Shown here: piece after piece, positions 1-5,505 of the stretch
How the letters are laid out: each line of letters opens with the position of its first letter
Numbering within the stretch: position 1 is the stretch's first letter
From: Sneathiella sp.
Lineage (GTDB): Bacteria; Pseudomonadota; Alphaproteobacteria; Sneathiellales; Sneathiellaceae
DNA length: 5,505 nucleotides
Direction of reading: 5' to 3'
Assembly: GCA_016765515.1 (NCBI GenBank)
Contig: JAESPT010000195.1
Coordinates: 1-5,505, forward strand
Program-made: the position numbers and the translations under genes
Notes under the pieces: model-generated
Told to the model about the DNA's origin: nothing
The model's input: only the letters and a program-made list of their open reading frames with translations
Database searches by the model: none

Positions 1-1
1 G

Positions 2-550
2 AAGAGCCCTGTTAATAGACGCGAATATGGACCAGGCCAACATGGGCAAGGCCGTAAGAGTAAGCTCTCCGACTTTGGTATCCATTTACGGGCGAAACAG
101 AAGCTTAAAGGCTACTACGGTAACATCACCGAAAAATCTTTCCGTCGTCTGTATGCAGAAGCTGTCCGTCTGAGAGGCGATACATCAGAAAACCTCATCG
201 GTCTTCTGGAACGCCGGTTGGACGCCGTTGTCTACCGTATGAAATTCGTTCCAACTGTCTTTGCTGCCCGTCAGTTCGTGAACCACGGTCATGTTACAGT
301 GAACGGCAAGAAAGTGAACATTGCGTCCTTCCAGGTTAAAGTAGGAGACGTTATTGAAGTTCGCCAAAAATCAAAGCAGATGGCCCTCGTGCTTGAAGCT
401 GCTGGCAGTGCAGAACGGGATATTCCTGAATATATGGACGTTGATCACAGCGCCATGAAAGGGACCTTCAATACTATTCCTGGCTTGTCAGAAGTTCCTT
501 ACCCCGTTGTTATGGAACCAAACCTGATCGTTGAATTCTACTCTCGCTAA
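2..550 (+). CDS. rpsD: 30S ribosomal protein S4 (5' end missing)
   Basis: This is the C-terminal 182 residues of ribosomal protein S4, a primary 16S rRNA-binding protein that nucleates assembly of the 30S subunit. The frame is open from base 2 to the TAA at 548-550. Its first visible residues ([16 protein letters not shown]) match the typical alphaproteobacterial S4 N-terminal region, so about 23 residues lie outside the window if the usual length of about 205 applies. The S4 RNA-binding domain begins around visible residue 71 (RRLDAVVYR, then [20 protein letters not shown]) and continues through KVGDVIEVR. The C-terminus ends in the family-typical [11 protein letters not shown] strong terminator follows directly, so this is the last gene of its transcription unit. 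The true start cannot be seen. Identification is very secure. Confidence 0.97.
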   Translation, partial: KSPVNRREYGPGQHGQGRKSKLSDFGIHLRAKQKLKGYYGNITEKSFRRLYAEAVRLRGDTSENLIGLLERRLDAVVYRMKFVPTVFAARQFVNHGHVTVNGKKVNIASFQVKVGDVIEVRQKSKQMALVLEAAGSAERDIPEYMDVDHSAMKGTFNTIPGLSEVPYPVVMEPNLIVEFYSR

Positions 551-574
551 AATACGCGAGACGTGCTCAATAGG

Positions 575-608
575 AAGCCGGGCAGCCTCAGGGTTGCCCG
601 GTTTTTTT
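575..608 (+). terminator. Intrinsic terminator of rpsD
   Basis: A GC-rich stem pairs 578-587 with 592-601 (CCGGGCAGCC against GGTTGCCCGG, ten pairs including one G-U) around the tetraloop TCAG. It is followed at once by seven T residues (602-608). A-rich bases before the stem can also pair with the T tract. It starts about 25 bases after the rpsD stop codon, which is a textbook rho-independent layout for plus-strand transcription. Confidence 0.93.
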
Positions 609-661
609 ATGTCCGCTTCATCTGTATTCTGACTATCGCCGGAATAAGTGACGGAGATTCT

Positions 662-690
662 TTCCCTTTTTCATTGAAAATGATTATAAC
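662..690 (+). promoter_or_regulatory. Possible promoter of the solute-binding-protein gene
   Basis: The only gene-free stretch between the rpsD terminator and the next start codon is AT-rich and must carry the promoter if the downstream gene is expressed on its own. The best -10-like hexamer is TATAAC at 685-690 (5 of 6 matches to TATAAT), with a TG dinucleotide at 681-682. The -35 region at 17-base spacing (TTCCCT, 662-667) is poor. TTGAAA at 674-679 is a better -35 by sequence but has no good -10 partner at normal spacing. This is a weak assignment from sequence resemblance only. Confidence 0.25.
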
Positions 691-728
691 TATTCCAGAT
701 TTCTTACATTGGCAATTTTCAAATCCAT

Positions 729-1436
729 GTGAAAACTACTATGCTCTCCAATGTGTTGAGACTGGCAATTTTTCTGACAATGTTGATTTCCACTTCCTTT
801 GTTGGTCAAGCAAATGGGAATGACTGGAAATTAGATGTTGCAGCTTACAAAATCCCAAACGTGTTAGAGCCGGATGGCAGCGGCGAATATAATAAAATTC
901 TCAAAAAGATTACTTCAAAGACAGGGATTGTATTTCACCTAGACGTCTTACCAATTGCACGCGCCAGAGCTGGATACAAAAATGGAGACTATGATTGCTT
1001 AATTCCTCTAGACCCAATCTTTGAGCAACAACATCAAGATCATCTTCAGTCAATTTCATTTTATGAAGCCAGACTGTATGCATTTACGCAAAGAGAAAAA
1101 GCTCCCATTACAGATATTAGGGGGCTGGATGGACTGCGCGTGGGAGGAGAGCTCGGTATGCCCTATACGCCAGAACTGACTAGGATAATTGGAAATAATA
1201 AAGCCAAAAGCCTTAAAAGCTTGGTTGAAATGCTCGCGTTGAACAGATATGAGGCCATCCTTGCTTATACACCAGATATATTGGAGCTGCTAAAACTAGA
1301 GGGTCCTGACGTCCTTTCATACGACCTCCAATTCCCCCTAGCGATATACAAAGATTCCCTTACCTGTCGTCCGACAAATCGTAACTCAGATCTAATGATC
1401 AAGATTAATCGTGTATTGACCGAACTGGGATACTAA
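729..1436 (+). CDS. Secreted family 3-like solute-binding protein
   Basis: A 235-residue protein that resembles the periplasmic binding proteins of the SBP_bac_3 (amino-acid type) superfamily. Residues 1-28 look like a Sec signal peptide: a Lys at position 2, a hydrophobic core LAIFLTMLI, then GQA with likely cleavage after Ala28. There is no lipobox cysteine. The mature part starts with a beta strand (WKLDVAAYKIPN) and has an LPIARARAGYKNGDYDCLI segment. That segment is typical of orphan members, in which a Pro-x-x-Arg-Ala stretch precedes a G-x-x-D strand. A second-lobe GLRVGGELG strand follows. No permease or ATPase gene is adjacent, so the ligand and even a transport role are unknown; sensing or scavenging is equally possible. 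The start used is GTG at 729, which gives the usual basic n-region. ATG at 741 is an alternative, and neither has a clear Shine-Dalgarno. Sampled bases 901-1140 are about 41% GC, below the neighbouring genes, which hints at recent acquisition. Confidence 0.72.
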   Translation: MKTTMLSNVLRLAIFLTMLISTSFVGQANGNDWKLDVAAYKIPNVLEPDGSGEYNKILKKITSKTGIVFHLDVLPIARARAGYKNGDYDCLIPLDPIFEQQHQDHLQSISFYEARLYAFTQREKAPITDIRGLDGLRVGGELGMPYTPELTRIIGNNKAKSLKSLVEMLALNRYEAILAYTPDILELLKLEGPDVLSYDLQFPLAIYKDSLTCRPTNRNSDLMIKINRVLTELGY

Positions 1437-1529
1437 TCAACCCGTCACACTCACAGAAAATAAAATTTACTATTTATGGGCAATCTTCGTTTTGGAGATA
1501 GTAAGCATTTTTATGCGCTGAGTAGTGAG

Positions 1530-1553
1530 ATTGCAGTTGAAGCAACTCACAAT
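1530..1553 (+). other. Hairpin in the leader of the TerC-family gene
   Basis: The 169 bases between the solute-binding-protein gene and the TerC gene hold no convincing gene. Within them AGTTG (1535-1539) pairs perfectly with CAACT (1543-1547) around a three-base loop. After a small internal loop, ATTG (1530-1533) pairs with CAAT (1550-1553). No T tract follows, so it is not an intrinsic terminator of the upstream gene. It could be a leader RNA structure or a protein-binding dyad, or it could be chance. Function is unassigned. Confidence 0.4.
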
Positions 1554-1589
1554 GAGCAATATCTATGACAAATCTGAACAGTCGGTAGT

Positions 1590-1605
1590 AGGGGATCAGT
1601 GATCC
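1590..1605 (+). promoter_or_regulatory. Ribosome-binding region of the TerC gene inside a palindrome
   Basis: AGGGG at 1590-1594 is the best Shine-Dalgarno for the ATG at 1606, with 11 bases between, which is slightly long. It runs into a perfect interrupted palindrome, GGATCA-G-TGATCC (1593-1605), that ends exactly at the start codon. In RNA this could form a five-pair stem (GGATC/GATCC) with a three-base loop, hiding part of the ribosome-binding site. The site supports the ATG at 1606 as the start. Confidence 0.5.
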
Positions 1606-2337
1606 ATGGAGTTTTTAAACGTTTTTACCACGCCTGAAGCCTTTATTGCGCTTTTTACATTGATCATCATGGAAATCGTACTTGGGATCGATAACCTGAT
1701 TTTTGTCTCGATCCTCAGCAATCGTCTACCGGAACATCAACAGAAAATGGGCCGAACAGTTGGTATTGCATTGGCGTTGGTGTTGCGACTGGCGCTTTTG
1801 TCACTGATCGCCGTGATTGTCACCCTGACAGAGCCGGTATTTGAGCTGTTCGACCATGCCTTTTCCTGGCGGGATGTGATCATGCTTGGCGGAGGATTGT
1901 TTCTTGTCTGGAAAGCTACGTCAGAAATTCATCATAACGTGGATGGCGCCGAGGAAGATGATGACGGGATAAAGCCGGTTAAAAGCCTCTTTTCCGTCAT
2001 CATTCAAATTCTGCTACTGGATCTGGTCTTCTCTCTCGACAGTATTATTACAGCAGTAGGAATGACCGATGAGCTGGCGATTATGGTTATTGCTGTCATT
2101 GTTGCCGTATGTGCCATGATGCTGGCAGCAACACCTTTGTCCAACTTCATCTCGAGAAACCCGACCGTTGTTATGCTGGCCCTCGGTTTTCTTCTGATGA
2201 TCGGTATGACATTGATTGCCGAAGGGCTCGGCTTCCACGTGCCGAAGGGTTATATCTATGCGGCCATGGCTTTTTCTGCCGCTATCGAGGGGCTAAATAT
2301 GCTGGCAAAAAGCGCGCGCAAAAAGAAAAAAGTTTAG
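1606..2337 (+). CDS. TerC-family integral membrane protein
   Basis: A 243-residue inner-membrane protein of the TerC family (PF03741), of normal length for the short YgdQ-like members without CBS or CorC domains. About seven hydrophobic segments can be read, roughly at residues 11-35, 52-76, 90-105, 128-151, 156-174, 187-206 and 216-235. The two family hallmark segments are present: [15 protein letters not shown] (E23, D29, N30) and [15 protein letters not shown] (D139, D145). They form the acidic intramembrane positions linked to metal-ion handling. An acidic loop (GAEEDDDG, 114-121) and a lysine-rich C-terminus (KKKKK) lie outside the membrane. Characterised relatives include Alx and MeeF/MeeY-type manganese exporters and tellurite-resistance TerC. 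A metal export role is therefore a family-level inference, and the substrate is not shown here. The gene appears to stand alone and ends convergently on purN, with a four-base overlap that includes both stop codons. Confidence 0.9.
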   Translation: MEFLNVFTTPEAFIALFTLIIMEIVLGIDNLIFVSILSNRLPEHQQKMGRTVGIALALVLRLALLSLIAVIVTLTEPVFELFDHAFSWRDVIMLGGGLFLVWKATSEIHHNVDGAEEDDDGIKPVKSLFSVIIQILLLDLVFSLDSIITAVGMTDELAIMVIAVIVAVCAMMLAATPLSNFISRNPTVVMLALGFLLMIGMTLIAEGLGFHVPKGYIYAAMAFSAAIEGLNMLAKSARKKKKV

Positions 2338-2981
2338 TTTTCAACGAAGGGGTTAGTGAGAGATGCCTCTGTTTGCGGGGCATCCTCAATGGTGGCAACA
2401 GAGCCATGCACTTTCACTTTGTGCTCTGCTATCATTTTGAGGGCATGGGGGTAAATGCGATGTTCCTGTACCAGGATGCGGGCAGCCAGACTGTCTGCAG
2501 TGTCGCCCGCTAAAATTGGCACAACGGCTTGCGATATGATCGGACCGTCATCCATTTCAGGGCGAACAAAATGCACCGTACAACCGGTAAAGCGCGTCCC
2601 AGATTCAAGGGCGCGCTCATGTACATGCAGTCCTTTGAAAGCCGGGAGCAAAGAGGGATGAATATTGATGATCCGATCCCGCCAGCGATTAACAAAGTCT
2701 GAGGTCAACAAGCGCATGAAACCCGCGAGACAAATAAGATCGACTTTTTTTGACGACAAATAGTCACTTACATCGGTATCGAAACTTTCCCGATCTTCAT
2801 AATCCCGGTGATTGATGACTTTGGTATCGATATTGTGCTTTTTCGCAAAATCCAGGCCAGCAGCATCCGGGTTGTTTGATAATACGGTCACAACTTCGGC
2901 CGGGAAACCGTCAGCTTCGCAGGCTTTGACCAGCGCCTGCATGTTGGTGCCGCGCGAGGAGATCAGGATCGCTATTTTCAC
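2334..2981 (-). CDS. purN: Phosphoribosylglycinamide formyltransferase (GART)
   Basis: A 215-residue cytosolic enzyme that transfers the formyl group of 10-formyltetrahydrofolate to GAR, giving FGAR in step 3 of de novo purine synthesis. The N-terminal phosphate-binding segment [11 protein letters not shown] (residues 7-17) is clear. The active-site block [15 protein letters not shown] carries Asn106 and His108, and Asp144 lies in PEMDDGP, so all three catalytic residues fall at the E. coli numbering. The GCTVHFV strand (133-139) is also conserved. The start is GTG at 2981-2979, sharing bases with the TGA stop of purM (GTGA). This supports translational coupling and this start choice. The last dozen or so residues, past about 200, are a short unconserved tail. 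Stop codon TAA (2336-2334) overlaps the stop of the convergent TerC gene. Confidence 0.97.
   Translation of the reverse strand: MKIAILISSRGTNMQALVKACEADGFPAEVVTVLSNNPDAAGLDFAKKHNIDTKVINHRDYEDRESFDTDVSDYLSSKKVDLICLAGFMRLLTSDFVNRWRDRIINIHPSLLPAFKGLHVHERALESGTRFTGCTVHFVRPEMDDGPIISQAVVPILAGDTADSLAARILVQEHRIYPHALKMIAEHKVKVHGSVATIEDAPQTEASLTNPFVEN
2357..2388. other. Strong hairpin at the convergent TerC/purN gene ends
   Basis: GATGCCTC (2362-2369) pairs with GGGGCATC (2377-2384), with one G-U, around a seven-base loop. After one bulged A, TGAG (2357-2360) pairs with CTCA (2385-2388), giving about 12 pairs in all. It lies 20 bases past the TerC stop and inside the last codons of purN. No T tract follows directly on either strand, so it is not a canonical intrinsic terminator. 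It could still stall polymerase or protect 3' ends of both convergent transcripts, since there is no intergenic space for separate terminators. Confidence 0.45.
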
Positions 2982-4060
2982 TGCATAAACGCCTTTTCCA
3001 GATCTTTGATGACAACCTGTTCCTGATCCTTATTGCGAGAGACTAGCTGTCCAATTTTCTGAACCTGTTCACCATTGGCAGTCAGCAATTCCAAAGCCTG
3101 TTTTTCATGAGACGGATCGACGGCGACAATCATTCCCAAACCACAGTTAAAGGTTGTTGCCAATTCGCGCGGTTCAATATTGCCTAGCTCAGCCAACCAC
3201 TTGAAAAGTGGCGGTAATTTCCAGGCATTTGCGTCCAGCTCTGCCGTCAGGTTATCCGGCAGGATACGCGGAATATTTTCGTACAAGCCGCCGCCTGTAA
3301 TGTGAGACAGAGCTTTGATATAACCGGCACGAACACCTGCCAAACAGCTTTTTACATAAATTCGGGTTGGGGCGATAAGCGCATCACCCAAACTTACATT
3401 TTCATCAAAGGGAGCAGGGGCTTGTAAGTCCACCTTGAAGTCTTTGATTAATCGTCTTACAAGCGAATATCCGTTTGAATGCACACCGGATGAAGACAGA
3501 CCGAGAAGGATATCTCCTTCTTTCAGGGTATCTGCTTTTAACAATTGATCCCGCTCCACTGCACCAACGGTGAAGCCCGCCATGTCGTAATCGCCTTTGG
3601 CGTACATGCCGGGCATTTCAGCCGTTTCGCCGCCGACAAGAGCACAACCAGCCTGACGACATCCTTCGGCAATGCCAGCGATAATATCGCGCGTTGCATC
3701 CACATCAAGGCCGCCTGTGGCGAAATAATCGAGGAAAAAGAGAGGTTCCGCCCCTTGCACCACCAGATCATTCACACACATGGCAACAAGGTCTATGCCA
3801 ACCGTATCGTGCTTGTTCATTTCGATGGCGACTTTAAGTTTGGTACCGACGCCATCAGTTGCAGAAACCAGCAGAGGATCTTTGAAACCTGCGGCTTTTA
3901 GATCAAACAGCGCGCCGAAACCTCCCAGATCAGCGTTAGCGCCTGGTCGGCGCGTACTTGCTGCGAGAGGCTTGATGGCATCTACAAGAGAATTTCCGGC
4001 TTTGATATCAACGCCGGCATCCTTGTAACTATAACTTTTTTTGGAGCTATCGGTAGTCAT
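2978..4060 (-). CDS. purM: Phosphoribosylformylglycinamidine cyclo-ligase (AIR synthetase)
   Basis: A 360-residue cytosolic enzyme that uses ATP to close the imidazole ring, converting FGAM to AIR in step 5 of purine synthesis. It is similar in length to E. coli PurM (345). Conserved blocks in order are YKDAGVDI (12-19), the glycine-rich LGGFGALF (45-52), DGVGTKL (69-75), [16 protein letters not shown] (97-112), [11 protein letters not shown] (143-153), [35 protein letters not shown] and TFNCGLGM. Together they cover both halves of the ATP-grasp-unrelated PurM fold, with no key block missing. ATG at 4060 is chosen because it gives the usual dozen residues before YKDAGVDI. An in-frame TTG at 4078 would add six residues but has no visible ribosome-binding site. 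purM is first in a two-gene operon with purN, whose start overlaps its TGA stop. It is divergent from the DUF2066 gene. Confidence 0.96.
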   Translation of the reverse strand: MTTDSSKKSYSYKDAGVDIKAGNSLVDAIKPLAASTRRPGANADLGGFGALFDLKAAGFKDPLLVSATDGVGTKLKVAIEMNKHDTVGIDLVAMCVNDLVVQGAEPLFFLDYFATGGLDVDATRDIIAGIAEGCRQAGCALVGGETAEMPGMYAKGDYDMAGFTVGAVERDQLLKADTLKEGDILLGLSSSGVHSNGYSLVRRLIKDFKVDLQAPAPFDENVSLGDALIAPTRIYVKSCLAGVRAGYIKALSHITGGGLYENIPRILPDNLTAELDANAWKLPPLFKWLAELGNIEPRELATTFNCGLGMIVAVDPSHEKQALELLTANGEQVQKIGQLVSRNKDQEQVVIKDLEKAFMQ

Positions 4061-4126
4061 GCGATATGGTGTATCCAATGTCGTGATTCTAGAAGCGTCA
4101 ACATACGAATTTTCCAGTGGTTTGCA
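4061..4126. promoter_or_regulatory. Divergent promoter region between purM and the DUF2066 gene
   Basis: These 66 bases separate two head-to-head start codons and must hold or adjoin promoters for both directions. For purMN on the minus strand the candidates are TAGAAT (4091-4086, 5 of 6 matches to a -10 box, poor -35 partner) and TTGACG (4101-4096, 5 of 6 matches to a -35 box, weak -10 at 17-base spacing). Nothing convincing is seen for the plus strand, and the DUF2066 start at 4127 has only a weak AGTGG (4116-4120) ahead of it. No clear operator palindrome or PurR-like box was recognised. The assignment rests mainly on geometry. Confidence 0.4.
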
Positions 4127-5278
4127 ATGACGGAAACAAAACTAAATTTAAGCTCTCTCGTTGTCCTCAGTCTGATGGTGGCGGGTTTTTTCTATATAAC
4201 CCTGAATAATGCCACCGCGGTAGAGGACGGATTATATGTGATACGCGGAATTTCTGTCGATGTGACGGCGAATTCTGCCAGCGAAGCCCGCACAATCGCT
4301 GTTGCTGAGGGGCAACAACGGGCTTTCCGGGCAATGCTCAGGAAAATGACCCCTAAAAGTTATCATGCAGAATTGCCGGAAATCAGTGATTCTGAACTGA
4401 CGTCAATGGTAACGGGATTTCAGGTCTCCAAAGAAAAAACTTCCTCGACACGGTATCTTGCTGATCTGACTTTTGATTTTAAACGGAATATGATTCTTCC
4501 CATTCTGGATGCGCGGGACATTCCTTATTCTGAAACGGTGAGCAAGCCACTTCTTGTTTTACCCGTTTTTGATAATGCCGGGGTGAAAAATCTTTGGAAT
4601 GAACCCAATCCGTGGCGCGATGCCTGGATTGGTATTTTTGATCGCAATGAGGGGCCGACAGGAAATCAGAAACGGATGGATGATTGGGCGCAGATAAAAA
4701 CCCTGCCTATTCTGGTTCCGTCAGGAACACTGGATGATTTTAAAGCGGTGAGTGTTGAGGATGCGGTCAATCTAGTTGATCAACCCATGAAAGATATTTC
4801 TGATCTGTATGGCGCAGGAGCTGTTCTTGTTGCCTATGCGACCTTACAAAGTCAGGGCGGTATCCGGCGTCTTGATATTTCCTATCAGCGCAATGATTTT
4901 TTATCAGCGGCCGTGGTTGAGAGCTTCACGGGCGGGGATACGGATCCGGATATATATCGGGCCGCCATTTTTGATGTTGTGGAAAACCTCCAGGAAGGTT
5001 GGAAAGATCAGAATATTCTTGATCGTTCAGTTATTAATAAACTCGCCGTATCAAGCCAGATTTCCGGACTGAAGGAATGGATGCAGATTCAGGAAAAGGT
5101 AAAATCAATCCCGGCCATTCAGTCAATAACCGTCCGTGAACTTTCTATAGACAAGGCCTTCTGGGAATTTTCCTTTGTTGGTGAAATTGAACAACTTGCA
5201 GGTGCCCTTGCGCAACGGGACCTTGTGCTTCAAAATAGTGAAGGCTACTGGACGATGGATACCAGGATCAGCAATTGA
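4127..5278 (+). CDS. Exported DUF2066 domain protein of unknown function
   Basis: A 383-residue protein. Residues 8-26 are a hydrophobic segment followed by NNATA, so it carries a signal peptide with likely cleavage after Ala31 (A-T-A), or possibly an uncleaved anchor. The mature protein is therefore periplasmic or membrane-attached. The start of the DUF2066 domain is clear: [14 protein letters not shown], then an Ala/Glu-rich helix ([20 protein letters not shown], 52-71). Next come a strand pair containing [10 protein letters not shown] and the hydrophobic KPLLVLPVF strand (around 140-148). The domain has no established biochemical function and no catalytic motif can be pointed to. The C-terminal third (LQEGWKDQN onward) alternates helices and strands and probably forms a small separate domain. 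A CDP-alcohol phosphatidyltransferase gene follows after 39 bases on the same strand, so a shared transcript and a possible envelope role are inferred. The family name comes from recognition of the N-terminal pattern, not from a search. Confidence 0.82.
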   Translation: MTETKLNLSSLVVLSLMVAGFFYITLNNATAVEDGLYVIRGISVDVTANSASEARTIAVAEGQQRAFRAMLRKMTPKSYHAELPEISDSELTSMVTGFQVSKEKTSSTRYLADLTFDFKRNMILPILDARDIPYSETVSKPLLVLPVFDNAGVKNLWNEPNPWRDAWIGIFDRNEGPTGNQKRMDDWAQIKTLPILVPSGTLDDFKAVSVEDAVNLVDQPMKDISDLYGAGAVLVAYATLQSQGGIRRLDISYQRNDFLSAAVVESFTGGDTDPDIYRAAIFDVVENLQEGWKDQNILDRSVINKLAVSSQISGLKEWMQIQEKVKSIPAIQSITVRELSIDKAFWEFSFVGEIEQLAGALAQRDLVLQNSEGYWTMDTRISN

Positions 5279-5317
5279 GTGACCGTCGCATACATGGATT
5301 GAATATCGGATTTAAAT

Positions 5318-5505
5318 GTGAATATTCCCAATAGTATTACCTTAGCCCGCATCATAACAGTGCCGCTCATCGTCTGGCTCATTTTGCGCGAAGAAATGCT
5401 GTTGGCCTTTGTCTTTTTTCTGCTCGGCGGCATTTCAGATGCCTTGGATGGTTTGATTGCGAAGCAATTTGATCTGGTGACGCGCCTTGGAAAATATCTG
5501 GATCC
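5318..5505 (+). CDS. CDP-alcohol phosphatidyltransferase (3' end missing)
   Basis: The first 62 residues of an integral membrane enzyme that swaps CMP of a CDP-linked lipid or alcohol for an alcohol head group in phospholipid synthesis. The N-terminus MNIPNSITLARIITVPLIVW is the typical opening of the PgsA/ClsC-like family (PF01066), followed by a second hydrophobic segment (27-39). The catalytic signature D-x2-D-G-x2-A-R-x8-G-x3-D is present as D41, D44, G45, A48, K49, G58 and D62, except that the usual Arg is Lys49. The final Asp of the motif lies beyond the window. The start is GTG at 5318, the only start codon after the in-frame TGA at 5300, with GGA at 5308-5310 as a modest ribosome-binding site. 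The product could be phosphatidylglycerophosphate synthase or a relative, and the visible part cannot decide. It is probably co-transcribed with the DUF2066 gene. Confidence 0.9.
   Translation, partial: MNIPNSITLARIITVPLIVWLILREEMLLAFVFFLLGGISDALDGLIAKQFDLVTRLGKYLD

Noticed and set aside
563..823. 86-codon open frame starting within the rpsD terminator
   Set aside because: It begins inside the terminator stem region, runs into the solute-binding-protein gene in another frame, and lacks any recognisable pattern.
1437..1605. Possible yybP-ykoY manganese riboswitch ahead of the TerC-family gene
   Set aside because: Such riboswitches precede some TerC/Alx genes, but the conserved GGGGAGUA-type element and its second-half partner are not present here.
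2109..2513. 134-codon open frame on the plus strand spanning the end of the TerC gene and the end of purN
   Set aside because: It overlaps two well-identified genes in other frames, its translation is rich in Cys/His/Arg without any domain pattern, and it has no ribosome-binding site.
3545..3901. 118-codon open frame on the plus strand antisense to purM
   Set aside because: It lies wholly within purM, whose conserved motifs explain the sequence; the antisense frame shows no family pattern.
4060..4078. TTG at 4078 as the start of purM
   Set aside because: It adds only six residues not seen in related PurM proteins, uses a rare start codon and has no Shine-Dalgarno; the ATG at 4060 fits the family better.
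5500..5505. Window ends exactly on GGATCC, a BamHI site, suggesting a cloned fragment end
   Set aside because: The site is within the conserved coding sequence of the phosphatidyltransferase (LDP of the motif). It may reflect how the source fragment was made but has no biological meaning that can be supported.

Overview
The window looks like ordinary chromosome from an alphaproteobacterium of moderate GC content. The evidence is the alphaproteobacterial type of ribosomal protein S4, the close match of PurM and PurN to proteobacterial enzymes, and a purMN operon facing away from a DUF2066 gene that is followed by a CDP-alcohol phosphatidyltransferase gene. From memory, that last arrangement recurs in Rhodospirillales-like alphaproteobacteria. 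The order-level placement is tentative and no species can be named.

Left part: the window opens inside rpsD (S4), which ends at 550 and is closed by a strong intrinsic terminator (about 575-608). An AT-richer stretch follows. It holds a single gene (729-1436) for a secreted protein resembling family 3 solute-binding proteins, with no transporter genes beside it. After a 169-base leader containing a hairpin and a small unverified ORF comes a TerC-family membrane protein gene (1606-2337).

Middle part: on the minus strand, purM (start about 4060) and purN form a translationally coupled pair. The stop of purM and the GTG start of purN overlap in GTGA. They encode steps 5 and 3 of de novo purine synthesis. 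purN ends convergently on the TerC gene, and the two stop codons overlap. A 12-bp bulged hairpin lies just past that junction.

Right part: a 66-base divergent intergenic region separates purM from a plus-strand gene for an exported DUF2066 protein of unknown function. That gene is followed 39 bases later by the start of a CDP-alcohol phosphatidyltransferase gene (phospholipid head-group transfer), which runs off the window edge.

I found no RNA genes, CRISPR arrays, insertion sequences or phage genes, and nothing that convincingly amounts to a new multi-gene system. The points most worth a second look are the compositionally odd orphan binding-protein gene, the structured leader and palindromic ribosome-binding region of the TerC gene, and the uncharacterised DUF2066/phosphatidyltransferase pair.
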